A DNA stretch of 64,000 nucleotides, from contig CAJTCH010000014.1 of the NCBI GenBank assembly GCA_910574715.1, positions 1-64,000 on the forward strand. Direction: 5' to 3'. A program made the position numbers and the translations under genes. The notes under the pieces were generated by a model. It was not told the origin of the DNA. It did no database searches and worked only from the letters and a program-made list of their open reading frames with translations. Positions 23,924 to 32,581 of this stretch are shown here, in pieces; position 1 is the stretch's first letter; the number at the start of each line of letters is the position of its first letter. Origin of the DNA: Lachnospiraceae bacterium (lineage in GTDB: Bacteria > Bacillota > Clostridia > Lachnospirales > Lachnospiraceae).

Positions 23924-24733
23924 TCAATGTCTCCATTTTCCCTTATCATGAGGATTCTTCCATATGATTAGAGCAGCGATGATTCCCACAATATAAAGGA
24001 TACTTATGAGTATCGTCGGATTATCTTTCAACAGATAGGTAACCGCAACGATGGCTGCCAGTGAGATTAGAAGCTGGAATGCCATGAGAAGCCGTTTCTC
24101 ACGGGTTTCCTTGGCCTGTTGCAGGAATTCAAGCCTGCGCTGTTCAAGGGCAAGATACTCTAAGAGGTCATCGTCATTGATGCGGGAAAGGATCAGCTTA
24201 TCTCTAGATTCTTCCTCGTGACGGGAACGGAAGAAACGCTTCTTAGGTCTGTCGTCCTCGTCGAAATCAAAAGAATCTTCCCGGTCTTCTCTGTACGAAG
24301 AAGTACTGGAAATACGTTTTGGGGCAGCTTCAGACTCCTGTGCTTTGCTCTGTGCCAAAGATTCAGCAGTGGTTTGGGATGAAGCCGCAGATGTCTGGGT
24401 CTCTGTTGCCGTCTGAGGCGCTGCCTGGTTCTCTGATGCGGCTTGCTCCGGAATGGTTGTGGCTGTACTCCCGGTGATGGGCTGGGCCGGAACTGCCGAT
24501 GTCTGAACATCCGGTACCGGAGCCTGTATCACCGGCGGTGCTGCCTGAGCGGGAACAGAAGCCCCGGCATCGGCGGCCGATGGTATAGGATCAGCGGCAG
24601 GTTCAACAGCGTTTGTTTTATTCGCAATCGGAACAATCTTGTTATCGCTTATAACCCCTGTATTCTCCCCTGTAGACGTCTCTGCGATATTTCCTGCGGC
24701 TTCTCCACTGGTAATATTCAATTCATTAGACAC
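23924..24733 (-). CDS. Unknown protein: long disordered N-terminus, two C-terminal membrane helices
   Basis: 269 residues of unknown function. Residues 1-140 are low-complexity, rich in A, P, T, S, E and Q, with no signal peptide, so probably disordered in the cytosol. Residues 140-185 are charged (DREDSFDFDEDDRPKKRFF), residues 190-215 form an amphipathic helix with LEYLALEQRRLEFLQQ, and two helices follow (LLMAFQLLISLAAIVAVTYL and ILISILYIVGIIAALIIW). It looks like a membrane-anchored cytosolic tentacle or adaptor. ATG 24733 follows AAAAAGGAGGG. It is a single gene with its own promoter. Confidence 0.75.
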   Translation of the reverse strand: MSNELNITSGEAAGNIAETSTGENTGVISDNKIVPIANKTNAVEPAADPIPSAADAGASVPAQAAPPVIQAPVPDVQTSAVPAQPITGSTATTIPEQAASENQAAPQTATETQTSAASSQTTAESLAQSKAQESEAAPKRISSTSSYREDREDSFDFDEDDRPKKRFFRSRHEEESRDKLILSRINDDDLLEYLALEQRRLEFLQQAKETREKRLLMAFQLLISLAAIVAVTYLLKDNPTILISILYIVGIIAALIIWKNPHDKGKWRH

Positions 24734-24768
24734 AAATACTCCCTCCTTTTTGTGTTAATATTCTAATG

Positions 24769-24797
24769 CGTATACCACATTTTCTATATCATAACAA
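24769..24797 (-). promoter_or_regulatory. Promoter for the disordered membrane protein
   Basis: Minus strand TTGTTA (24792-24797), 17 bases, TATACG (24769-24774) with TG one base upstream of the -10. The leader is about 30 bases. Confidence 0.5.
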
Positions 24798-24915
24798 TTT
24801 TCGACATAAAATTCAAGAAAATTCCAGACAAAAGAAAAACGACAAAAGAAAACAAACAATGACGGGACAGATGAGAGGAACAGGTGTATATTTGGAAGCA
24901 AGGAGGTTGGTCATT

Positions 24916-25776
24916 ATGGAATGGGCAGAAGCAATCAGTGAAGCAGTTAGATTTATTGAAAGGCATATCACAGAAGACATTACTCTGTATGATGTGGCGG
25001 ACAGTGTCAATATGTCTCCTTTTTATTTTCACAAGGGGTTTAGTATGCTGTGCGGATATTCCGTTATGGAATATATAAGAAAGCGCAGAATGGCGCTTGC
25101 GGGAGAGGAATTGATTACCAGTGATGTTACGGTCATGGAGCTTGCCATGAAGTATGGATATGATTCTCCGGACAGCTTTACCAGGTCTTTCTCGCGGTTT
25201 CATGGGTCAACGCCTCTGGCAGTGCGCAGGAATTATACGATGCTTAAGACCTTCGCACCGCTGAAACTCACAATTGCATTGAAAGGTGGTTATGTTATGG
25301 ATTACAGAATTACGAAAAAAGAGGCTTTTACGGTATTGGGCGTATCAAAGGAGTTCAGTTATGAGAATGCACAGCAGGCGGTTTCAATGTTTTGGCAGGA
25401 GCATTATACCGCGGGGAGATGTGAACATGTACGGGGGATGTTTGGTATCAATATCGACCCGCAGATGGGGAACGAGCAGTTCGAATATCTGATCGCGGAT
25501 GTTTATCATCCGGCGGCAGAGATCCCCAAAGGGTATACTGTGAGGACCATTCCTGCGTTCACATGGGCGGTCTTTCCATGTAAGGGCTCACTCCCGGAGT
25601 CCATGCAGGATGTAAATGTCAAGATATTTTCCGAGTGGCTTCCGGCACTGCAGGATTATGAATTTGCTGCGGGATACTGTGTTGAGATGTATGACGCGCC
25701 GGACAAGTATCCGAAGGGAACAAGTGACGAGAATTACTATACAGAGATATGGATTCCTGTCAGGAAGAAAATGTAG
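24916..25776 (+). CDS. AraC-family regulator with GyrI-like effector domain
   Basis: A 286-residue transcription factor. The N-terminal AraC double helix-turn-helix (about 8-105) has DITLYDVADSVNMSPFYFHKGF and YGYDSPDSFTRSFSRFHGSTP. The C-terminal domain (about 125-285) begins MDYRITKKEAFTVLGVSKEF and is a GyrI/BmrR-type small-molecule-binding fold. This Rob/SoxS-like order is typical of multidrug or stress responders. I start at ATG 24916 after AGGAGG; the frame is open back to 24766 without a ribosome site. No transporter is adjacent, so its target genes are elsewhere or it regulates itself. Confidence 0.9.
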   Translation: MEWAEAISEAVRFIERHITEDITLYDVADSVNMSPFYFHKGFSMLCGYSVMEYIRKRRMALAGEELITSDVTVMELAMKYGYDSPDSFTRSFSRFHGSTPLAVRRNYTMLKTFAPLKLTIALKGGYVMDYRITKKEAFTVLGVSKEFSYENAQQAVSMFWQEHYTAGRCEHVRGMFGINIDPQMGNEQFEYLIADVYHPAAEIPKGYTVRTIPAFTWAVFPCKGSLPESMQDVNVKIFSEWLPALQDYEFAAGYCVEMYDAPDKYPKGTSDENYYTEIWIPVRKKM

Positions 25777-25862
25777 TGACAATGTACGTCTCTTTCGTAG
25801 TGATTATGCAATGTAGAGTATCGTCAGGGTTAAATGGCAGATGGTCAAACCGTAAATTCGGC

Positions 25863-25891
25863 TTGAATTCCGGTACAAAATTTTATATACT
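25863..25891 (+). promoter_or_regulatory. Promoter of VapD module
   Basis: TTGAAT (25863-25868), 17 bases, TATACT (25886-25891), 43 bases before ATG 25935 with ribosome site GAAGGAGAG. Confidence 0.6.
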
Positions 25892-25934
25892 AAATTGAAA
25901 GAGCAACGGCAAACATTTCGAAGGAGAGTGCCAT

Positions 25935-26237
25935 ATGTATAGTTCAATTATCGAAATAAAAAAGACAGTACCTAGTGAATCTTTAGTAAGATTACGAAAA
26001 ATTGCAGAAAAAGCCTTTTCTAACCGTGCCGGCAGTGTTGAGAATTCCAGTAATAATCCTTATGAACTTGTGTTTAGCGGTGGTGAGGATAAGTTTGGCT
26101 GTCTTGAAGTAGGGATGCTAGAATTAAAACGAGAGCATGATGTTCTCAATCAAATCGCATCATGGCGCTGGATTGATGAGGATGATCCTGGTGAAAACTG
26201 TGACATTCTCAAGGTTCTGGCAGCACCAGTGTATTGA
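25935..26237 (+). CDS. Small protein upstream of VapD, possible antitoxin
   Basis: 100 residues, intact, of no family I can name. A mixed alpha/beta pattern: SSIIEIKKTVPSESLVRLRK, then KAFSNRAGSV, YELVFSGGEDKFGCLEVGML, and an acidic tail WRWIDEDDPGENCDIL. It ends one base before a VapD-like frame with which it must be co-translated. In toxin-antitoxin loci the first, tightly coupled small acidic protein is often the antitoxin, so this is a candidate VapD partner; that is inference from position only. Its own promoter and ribosome site are good, and it is complete whereas VapD is broken. Confidence 0.65.
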   Translation: MYSSIIEIKKTVPSESLVRLRKIAEKAFSNRAGSVENSSNNPYELVFSGGEDKFGCLEVGMLELKREHDVLNQIASWRWIDEDDPGENCDILKVLAAPVY

Positions 26238-26238
26238 T

Positions 26239-26500
26239 ATGGCAGAGACGAGAAAACAAATAGCTTTTGACCTCGACACAAAAGCTTTAGAGACATATTA
26301 TCCAAGCGAAAGTTGGAATAACGCTTATGAAGTAATTAAACGTCATATGCTGAAAAACGGTTTTTCCCTACGTATCCAAAAAGCCGGTGACTTCAGCAGA
26401 AGTAACAAATATCCTTGATGAACTTGAAATGTCCCAACAAGAAAAAGTTAAACAGGTAAAGTATATGAATAGCGATTTGAAAGCTGATAGAAGCGCATAG
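26239..26500 (+). pseudogene. VapD-like endoribonuclease, frameshifted and shortened
   Basis: Begins MAETRKQIAFDLDTKALETY then YPSESWNNAYEVIKRHMLKN, the VapD/Cas2-like ferredoxin-fold start (AFDLDT is the strand with the catalytic acids). At about 26365 the frame slips: one frame stops at 26418, while the second frame reads YVSKKPVTSAEVTNILDEL and goes on to 26500. In intact VapD a longer middle (about 30 more residues) is expected, so a deletion accompanies the slip. The toxin is presumably dead. It follows its intact partner by one base and ends at a strong hairpin. Confidence 0.65.
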
Positions 26501-26510
26501 GCAGAGTCAT

Positions 26511-26544
26511 AGAGCCAGGAATCTAAAAACAGGTTCCTGGCTCT
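26511..26544 (+). terminator. Hairpin closing the VapD module
   Basis: AGAGCCAGGAA (26511-26521) pairs perfectly with TTCCTGGCTCT (26534-26544). There is no long T-run; the next hairpin begins inside its right arm. Confidence 0.55.
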
Positions 26545-26591
26545 AGTACAGCATTGCATATTACTCGAAGATTAATGCAATGCTGTACTAG
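26543..26591. repeat. 17-bp perfect palindrome, MITE-like hairpin
   Basis: CTAGTACAGCATTGCAT (26543-26559) pairs perfectly with ATGCAATGCTGTACTAG (26575-26591) around 15 bases. It shares two bases with the preceding hairpin. It could be a small mobile repeat, a RNA-processing site, or part of a double terminator. Confidence 0.5.
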
Positions 26592-26669
26592 GTTTATCCA
26601 ATGGAAAATACTGCCGGAAAAGCCAGAAAAGTATCGAAAAGCCTTATAGAAAATTAGAAATACTTGTGT

Positions 26670-26675
26670 TATACT
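26670..26675 (+). promoter_or_regulatory. Extended -10 promoter of the surface protein operon
   Basis: TGTTATACT forms an extended -10 (TG-N-TATACT); the -35 region is AT-rich and not consensus. It gives a leader of about 33 bases before ATG 26715. Confidence 0.4.
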
Positions 26676-26714
26676 TATCATGTTTAGTGGGATATTACGG
26701 TCTTGGAAGAGAAT

Positions 26715-29700
26715 ATGAGGTTGAATATAGATATGATAAGAGAGAAGAATATACAGGCAGCGATATACTTGGGAGTATTGGCAGTTATATTGGCTTTTGT
26801 ATGGAAGGGCGGGACAGTGCGCGCCGCCGGTGAGGTGATCGAGCTTGATCTGCGGAATGGTTCGGTTGAGATCGAGGAGAACAGGTATAGGCAGAACGGT
26901 GCGAACGGCGGGCAGTATCAGGAAGGGCAGGACTTTATCATCACGAGCGGCGGCGAAGAGGTCGACTGCGGCATTGTCGTCAGAGGCGGAGAGCATAAGA
27001 TTACGTTTGATAATGTGAATATTAGCAGGAAGCAGGGGACAGCGGATGCAGCAACTTGTTTTGCGGTGACGCGTGTTAACAATAGCGGCAGTGCGCCGAG
27101 AGTTTATTTGACATTGACGGGAAATAATACATTCCATGGGATTGGATCTGCCGTTCTGGTAGGAATGCCGGCTTTTCCGGATGCATTTCTGTCTATAACA
27201 GAGGATAGTACCGGTGTGATGACTGCAACGGGAGGCAATGCGAACGAGGCGGCAGGAATCCAGTCCTATGGGACTCTTGAGATCAACGGAGGAACCATTA
27301 CCGCCAATGGAGGGCAGCGTTCTGCAGGCATCGGAGCAGAGAGCAATGCGGCATCGGGGAATCGGGTGGTAATTAAGGGAGGGCACGTGACAGCAGTCGG
27401 CGGAGACGGAGCTGCCGGGATTGGCGGTGACTATGGCAACGGCTGTGGAAATATTGAGATAACCGGCGGATATGTGGAAGCAACCGGCGGAAAAGGTCCG
27501 ACATGGCCTTCGGGCTCCATGGGTACAGGCTCCGGTGCAGGGATCGGGAGCGGAAGCGTAGCGGGTTCCGACAGCATAAACTCGATTCAGGTAGGTACGA
27601 TTACGATCAACGGCGGTTATGTGTCAGCGAAATCCGGAGGAACGGACGCGGCAGGAATCGGTGTCGGCGGCAGCGTGAGTCCAAGCGGCGAATTAGTAAG
27701 CGACAGAACCGGTAATGCATGGATAGAGGCCGATAGTTTGAAGCTGGGTACCGGCTCCGGAACAGACGGAACAAACAGATTCTTAGGCGGAGTTTTATTC
27801 TCGGGGGATGAGGGCAAGATTTATGGGACTACTTATACATTGAGTCAGAATATCGCAATCTCCCAGGGCAAGAAGCTGACGGTTGATGCAGGTAAAGTGC
27901 TGTACATACCCAAGAAGCATATACTGACATTATCAGGAACCGATAGTATTGCGTTTGGTGCGGCGGCCGCAGGTTCATCAGAAGCGGGAAGTATTGTCAT
28001 AGACAGCAGGAATTGCCTGGCCGGGAATGGGGATCTGGGAAGCGGGGGGAATTATTATCTGTTCTCAGATGATTTTGAAGGTCCGCAGGATTTGATAGAT
28101 AAAGGAGAGGATCAGACGGAGTCGGTGAAGACGAAGTTGGAGGACAGCTTTAAGGCTGCGTGCCGGGCATCGCTGAAAGGGAGGCAGTTTACGAATCCGC
28201 CGTATAATCTGACACTTCGGCCGGCGACGGTGAGAAATGCAGGAGCATATACGGCTACATTTACAACGGTTCCGTTTAACCGGACCATAGAGAAGACCTT
28301 TCGGGTATATTCTGACGACACGGCAGTTAAGATGGAAGTGACTACGCCTCCGGATAAAGTGTCCTATGTGGACGGCGATAATTTCGATCCGGCAGGAATG
28401 GTCGTGACGGTAACCTACAGGAATGGCAGAACGGAGGATATCACAGACGACATTAGTATCACGAACGGCACAGGTCTCAGAGCCGGGCAGACATCTGTTA
28501 CGATCGCTTATACGGGCAGATATGACGAAGATCTGGAGTGCGAGGCGAGAATCACCGTAGGAAAGAAGAAGATTGACCTCTCGGGGATCGAATGGAACGA
28601 GGAAGATACAACCTTCGAGTATGACGGGGAACCCCACAGTCCTATTTTCGACGAGGAGCTTCTGCCGGAAGGGGTAGAGATGGCCGTGACAGGAACGGGT
28701 GAGGCGACAGACGCCGGTACGCACAAGGTGACGGTGGAGTTCAGGCTGAAGCCGGGATATGAAGACCGTTACATGCTGGATGATGCAGGCGGTACGGTGG
28801 TCAGTAGAGAATTAGAGTGGACCATCAGACCTAAGGAGCTGGAGTGGGATACAACCGATCTGGAAGCAGTGGGCAATACGAGAGATGACGAGGCCAATAT
28901 CTATGGAGAATTGGGCGTAAGCGGAGTGGTGGATTCCGATATCAGAGACGGCAATGTCAATACAAGCTATTCCACAGAGAATATCACAGGGATACATGAC
29001 AAGGTTGCCGGAGAGGATAAGGACATCTCATTAGAGTGGAAGAATGAAGATGATAAGCTAAGCCTTGAAGGAAGCGCAGCGGGGAATTATCATCTGCCGG
29101 AGGAACTTCCGGTAGTATCCGGCAGTGTCAATGAAGTGGAGGAGATCGGTCTTCCGCCGGAGCTTGAGCCGGCAGACGGGATGGAATACCGGATGGATCT
29201 GGAGACGAGGATATCCAAGGTACCGGATGGATTGATCTCTGATTATGAGACTCCGGGCGCGTTGGAGGGCAGGCTGGTAGAAGAGGTTGTGAAGAGGGGA
29301 GTTGCCCCGGGATACATTACCTCTTATGACCTTACACTTCTTAGCAGGGGTGAGGGTGATTCCGGATGGCAGAGGGCGGAGGCTTCCGCTGTTCCTTCGG
29401 CAGGACTTACCGTTACCATGCCTTATCCGGAAGGAATCACGGGAGATAAGTATAACGGAGTCGTTGCTTATATATATCCGGAGACCATCAATGGAGTAGA
29501 AGCAGGAACCGTCGTGTATCTTAGGGCAACTAAGACGGATGACGGAATACGCTTTACGATCCCGGCACCGGCGCCGGTTGCCGTAGGATGGGAGGAGATC
29601 GAAGATCCGTCTGATAACGATGGAGATGATAATAACCCTGGAGATAACAATAACCCGCCGGGCGGAGACGGAGACGGCTCAGGAGATGGCTCAGGAGACG

Positions 29701-30014
29701 GGGACGGTTCAGGAGATGGAGATGGCTCAGGAGACGGAGACGGTTCAGGAGATGGAAATGGAGACGGAGACGGCTCGGGCAATAGTTCCGGCGGCGGAAG
29801 CGGAAGCGGAACTGGCAGTGGCGGCGGAAGCGGAACTGGCACAGGCAGCTCTTCCGGCGGCGGAACCGGCAATGGCCGGGGAATCTCCACCGGTGATCAG
29901 GCACAGATTGGTGTTTATACAGCCCTGGCTGCCCTTGCTGCCGCAGATATATGGGGATTGCTTCAGATCCGCCGGCTTGGCAGAAGAAGGGTTAGAACAA
30001 AGAGAAAGAGATAG
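26715..30014 (+). CDS. Large surface protein with beta-helix, Ig-like domains and Gly/Asp/Ser stalk
   Basis: 1099 residues. N-terminal export signal (KNIQAAIYLGVLAVILAFVW then VRAAGEV). Residues about 35-430 have glycine-rich turns such as GTLEINGGTITANGG and GDGAAGIGGDYGNG repeating every about 20 residues, as in right-handed beta-helix adhesin-like proteins. A Big_3-type domain follows (PDKVSYVDGDNFDPAGMVVT), then an MBG/YDG-like domain and a beta-rich region. A stalk of GDGSGDGDGSG repeats (about 985-1025) and a C-terminal TGDQAQIGVYTALAALAAAD helix with an RRLGRRRVRTKRKR tail complete it. The tail suggests membrane or sortase-type anchoring with a TGD motif in place of LPxTG. A related protein follows by 8 bases. 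Ligand unknown. Confidence 0.8.
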   Translation: MRLNIDMIREKNIQAAIYLGVLAVILAFVWKGGTVRAAGEVIELDLRNGSVEIEENRYRQNGANGGQYQEGQDFIITSGGEEVDCGIVVRGGEHKITFDNVNISRKQGTADAATCFAVTRVNNSGSAPRVYLTLTGNNTFHGIGSAVLVGMPAFPDAFLSITEDSTGVMTATGGNANEAAGIQSYGTLEINGGTITANGGQRSAGIGAESNAASGNRVVIKGGHVTAVGGDGAAGIGGDYGNGCGNIEITGGYVEATGGKGPTWPSGSMGTGSGAGIGSGSVAGSDSINSIQVGTITINGGYVSAKSGGTDAAGIGVGGSVSPSGELVSDRTGNAWIEADSLKLGTGSGTDGTNRFLGGVLFSGDEGKIYGTTYTLSQNIAISQGKKLTVDAGKVLYIPKKHILTLSGTDSIAFGAAAAGSSEAGSIVIDSRNCLAGNGDLGSGGNYYLFSDDFEGPQDLIDKGEDQTESVKTKLEDSFKAACRASLKGRQFTNPPYNLTLRPATVRNAGAYTATFTTVPFNRTIEKTFRVYSDDTAVKMEVTTPPDKVSYVDGDNFDPAGMVVTVTYRNGRTEDITDDISITNGTGLRAGQTSVTIAYTGRYDEDLECEARITVGKKKIDLSGIEWNEEDTTFEYDGEPHSPIFDEELLPEGVEMAVTGTGEATDAGTHKVTVEFRLKPGYEDRYMLDDAGGTVVSRELEWTIRPKELEWDTTDLEAVGNTRDDEANIYGELGVSGVVDSDIRDGNVNTSYSTENITGIHDKVAGEDKDISLEWKNEDDKLSLEGSAAGNYHLPEELPVVSGSVNEVEEIGLPPELEPADGMEYRMDLETRISKVPDGLISDYETPGALEGRLVEEVVKRGVAPGYITSYDLTLLSRGEGDSGWQRAEASAVPSAGLTVTMPYPEGITGDKYNGVVAYIYPETINGVEAGTVVYLRATKTDDGIRFTIPAPAPVAVGWEEIEDPSDNDGDDNNPGDNNNPPGGDGDGSGDGSGDGDGSGDGDGSGDGDGSGDGNGDGDGSGNSSGGGSGSGTGSGGGSGTGTGSSSGGGTGNGRGISTGDQAQIGVYTALAALAAADIWGLLQIRRLGRRRVRTKRKR
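29664..29779 (+). repeat. Coding low-complexity repeat (GDGSGDG stalk)
   Basis: GGAGAYGGNGAYGGYTCAGG-type units repeat with slight variation and encode an acidic Gly-Asp-Ser linker. The array is prone to length change by slippage. It stays in frame with the surface protein and is not a CRISPR array. Confidence 0.75.
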
Positions 30015-30022
30015 GGGATCAT

Positions 30023-32563
30023 ATGGAGAATAGAATCAAGGGGATAAGAACAGCAGCCTTAACCATATTTGCGTCGTCGGCGCTGTGTTTCCTGTGGCTC
30101 GGGATGTCGGTCTGTGCGGCCGATGTGGAGCTTGATCTAACGAAGGGAGATATTGAGATCAGCTCTGACGGTTACAGGCAGGGAGACGGCAAGAAGAAGA
30201 CAGGTCCGGCAGGCGGAGACGGTTATATCATAACCACGAACGGGAAGGAAACAGATCATGTAGTTACGGTGGCAAGCGGTAAGAAGCATGATATTATGTT
30301 CGATGAGGTAGAGATCAATACTGCGTCCGGCGGCGGGTATAACCCTCTTTATATCGCGCCGGATGCGAAGGCTGCGTTGACCTTGAAGGGAGAGAATATC
30401 CTGCATTCCGGAGGCTATGCGGCAGTTGCGGTACCGGAGGGGGCGTCTGTAGAGATCACCGCGCAGAGAGGCGGAACGCTGGAAGCGCGAACGGATGCGC
30501 CGGATTCCGGTTCGGGGATCGGAGGAACGTCTAAGGATAACGGCGGAAGGGATACGAAGAATACCAACTGCGGAACTATCAAGATCAGCGGCGGCAGGAT
30601 CAGCGCAACGAAGATCGGAGGTACAGGGGGAGGCTCGCTTGTTTCTGATAAGGACGGAACGGCATGGATCGATGCAGGGAGCGTAAGCGCCGGTAAAGAC
30701 GGGTTTATATCCGGCGTATTGTTCGAGGGTAATGCCGGACAGGTCTACGGTACGTATACATTGAACAAAGAAGATTTATCTATACCGGTGAATAAGGTAT
30801 TGACGATTGCAAACGGACAGACGCTTACTATCTCTTCGGCGTATTCGCTGGCATTGGACGGCAACCTGATGAATAACGGCACGCTGAGGATCGGAAGCGC
30901 GGACTGCCTGACAGGTAACGGTTATATCGGCGGAGACGGGGCGTTCTATATACTCAGCGGTATGACGGAGAATATGTTCTCGGTGCCGGACAGGATGCTG
31001 TATGGTACGGGAGAAGACCATACCGAATATGTGAAGAAATATATCGAAGACAGCATCCGTATAGACGGTACGGTTGTAGTCAGGAACCGTATTTTTAACA
31101 GGATGAAGAGCGACGAATGGAAGATGGAGATCAGCCCGGCAGAAGTCGTGGAAAAAGGAACCTACACGGTTACATTTACCAACCCGGAAGACGGAGACGA
31201 TCAGGTGTCGAAGACCTTCGAGGTATTGGATGCCGGTGAGATGACGGGGATCAGCCTTACCACACCGCCGAAGAAGACTGCATATACCTACGGAGAGCGG
31301 TTTGACCGGACGGGAATGGTAGTTACGGTGACCTACAGCTCGGGAGCAACCAAGGCTGCATCTAATAATAAAATAGGGATTAAGGAAGGCGGCTTAAGGG
31401 TAGGACAGACTGCCGTGACATTGGTCTATAAGGAGAACGGGAAGGAAGCGGCATGTTCTCTTGGGGTCAGCGTATCCCCGAGAGAGATAGACGTCACGAA
31501 GATCAACTGGGAGGAGAAGACAGATACCTCTTATGAGTATGACGGTACAGAGAAGACACTGAAGGTTAAGGCAGACCTGCCGGAAGGGCTCAAGGTGTCG
31601 GTCGGCGGAACTGTGAGTGCTACAGAGGTCGGTACTTATGGAGTCACGGTTGACTTCTTCCTGGAAGAAGGATATGAGGGCAATTATGTCATAACAGGCC
31701 CTGTCAGCGCCGCGAAGGAGTGGAGCATCACGCCGAAGCGTCTGGAATGGGATACGGGCGATCTGGAAGTGGTTGGGAATATCAGGGATAACGACGTAAC
31801 TATCTATGGAGATCTGCGCGTGGAAGGGTATCTCTCCGCCGATCAGGATGACGAGAAGCTGCCGGTAAGTTTCCCGGCGGATCTGATCACAGGTGTTTCC
31901 ACCAGGGAAGCGGGAAACGATCAGGAGATCCGGCTCATCTGGAAAGACGAGAATAAGAAGTATTCGCTTGGCGACAACCCTGCCGCCAAGAATTATGTGC
32001 TCCCGGAAGAATTGCCGGTTGTCTTTGGCGTTATCAATGATGTGGTGAAGAAACCGGTACCCCACGGAGTGGCAGTAGTGAAGGGCAGGATGTACAGGCT
32101 GGATCTGGAGACCGGAGTATCCAGAGTTCCGGAGCGCTTGAGGCGGATCCCGGATTTCGATACGCCGAGCGAGATCGAGAAAGGACTGATCGGTGCAGTC
32201 ATGAAGCAGGATATCCGCCAGACCTACATATACACCTACGATCCCACCCTGATGCGCAAGAACCAGGACGCTGCCGAATGGGAACGCGCCGACACCGACG
32301 AAGTATCCTCCGACGGCCTGACTATCAAGATTCCGTATCCTCAGGGAGTAGGGAAGAACAGCCATGAAGCCGTCGTTGCATACATTTATCCCCACACAAT
32401 AGACGGAACGGAAGCAGGAACTATTATCTACCCGGACGTTACCGAGAGCGAAGACGGACTGGAATTCGTAGTCCCAGCATGCGCTCCGGTTGCGATCGGC
32501 TTCAAAGAAGCTCCCGAAGAAAAACCCGGCTTCTGGAAATCCCTGTTTTCCAAAGATAAATAA
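30023..32563 (+). CDS. Second surface protein, paralogue lacking stalk and anchor
   Basis: 846 residues, secreted. The signal peptide is TAALTIFASSALCFLWLGMS followed by VCAADVELDLTKGD. The mature part follows the same order as its upstream neighbour: ELDLxxGxxEI start, beta-helix region, Big_3 domain (PPKKTAYTYGERFDRTGMVV), MBG-like domain (INWEEKTDTSYEYDG) and a closing block with VVAYIYPHTIDGTEAGTIIY. It has no Gly-Asp stalk and no C-terminal membrane helix; it ends FWKSLFSKDK. It is therefore probably released or non-covalently held, perhaps on the anchored paralogue. ATG 30023 lies 8 bases after the first stop. The next gene starts 18 bases later. Confidence 0.8.
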   Translation: MENRIKGIRTAALTIFASSALCFLWLGMSVCAADVELDLTKGDIEISSDGYRQGDGKKKTGPAGGDGYIITTNGKETDHVVTVASGKKHDIMFDEVEINTASGGGYNPLYIAPDAKAALTLKGENILHSGGYAAVAVPEGASVEITAQRGGTLEARTDAPDSGSGIGGTSKDNGGRDTKNTNCGTIKISGGRISATKIGGTGGGSLVSDKDGTAWIDAGSVSAGKDGFISGVLFEGNAGQVYGTYTLNKEDLSIPVNKVLTIANGQTLTISSAYSLALDGNLMNNGTLRIGSADCLTGNGYIGGDGAFYILSGMTENMFSVPDRMLYGTGEDHTEYVKKYIEDSIRIDGTVVVRNRIFNRMKSDEWKMEISPAEVVEKGTYTVTFTNPEDGDDQVSKTFEVLDAGEMTGISLTTPPKKTAYTYGERFDRTGMVVTVTYSSGATKAASNNKIGIKEGGLRVGQTAVTLVYKENGKEAACSLGVSVSPREIDVTKINWEEKTDTSYEYDGTEKTLKVKADLPEGLKVSVGGTVSATEVGTYGVTVDFFLEEGYEGNYVITGPVSAAKEWSITPKRLEWDTGDLEVVGNIRDNDVTIYGDLRVEGYLSADQDDEKLPVSFPADLITGVSTREAGNDQEIRLIWKDENKKYSLGDNPAAKNYVLPEELPVVFGVINDVVKKPVPHGVAVVKGRMYRLDLETGVSRVPERLRRIPDFDTPSEIEKGLIGAVMKQDIRQTYIYTYDPTLMRKNQDAAEWERADTDEVSSDGLTIKIPYPQGVGKNSHEAVVAYIYPHTIDGTEAGTIIYPDVTESEDGLEFVVPACAPVAIGFKEAPEEKPGFWKSLFSKDK

Positions 32564-32581
32564 TATTCAGGAGTCCATATA

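Noticed and set aside
29664-29779. CRISPR-like repeat array
   Set aside because: The units are short, variable, without spacers and in frame within a surface protein.
31394-32395. A 333-codon open frame on the minus strand opposite the second surface protein
   Set aside because: No domain or ribosome site; it mirrors the codon bias of the surface gene.
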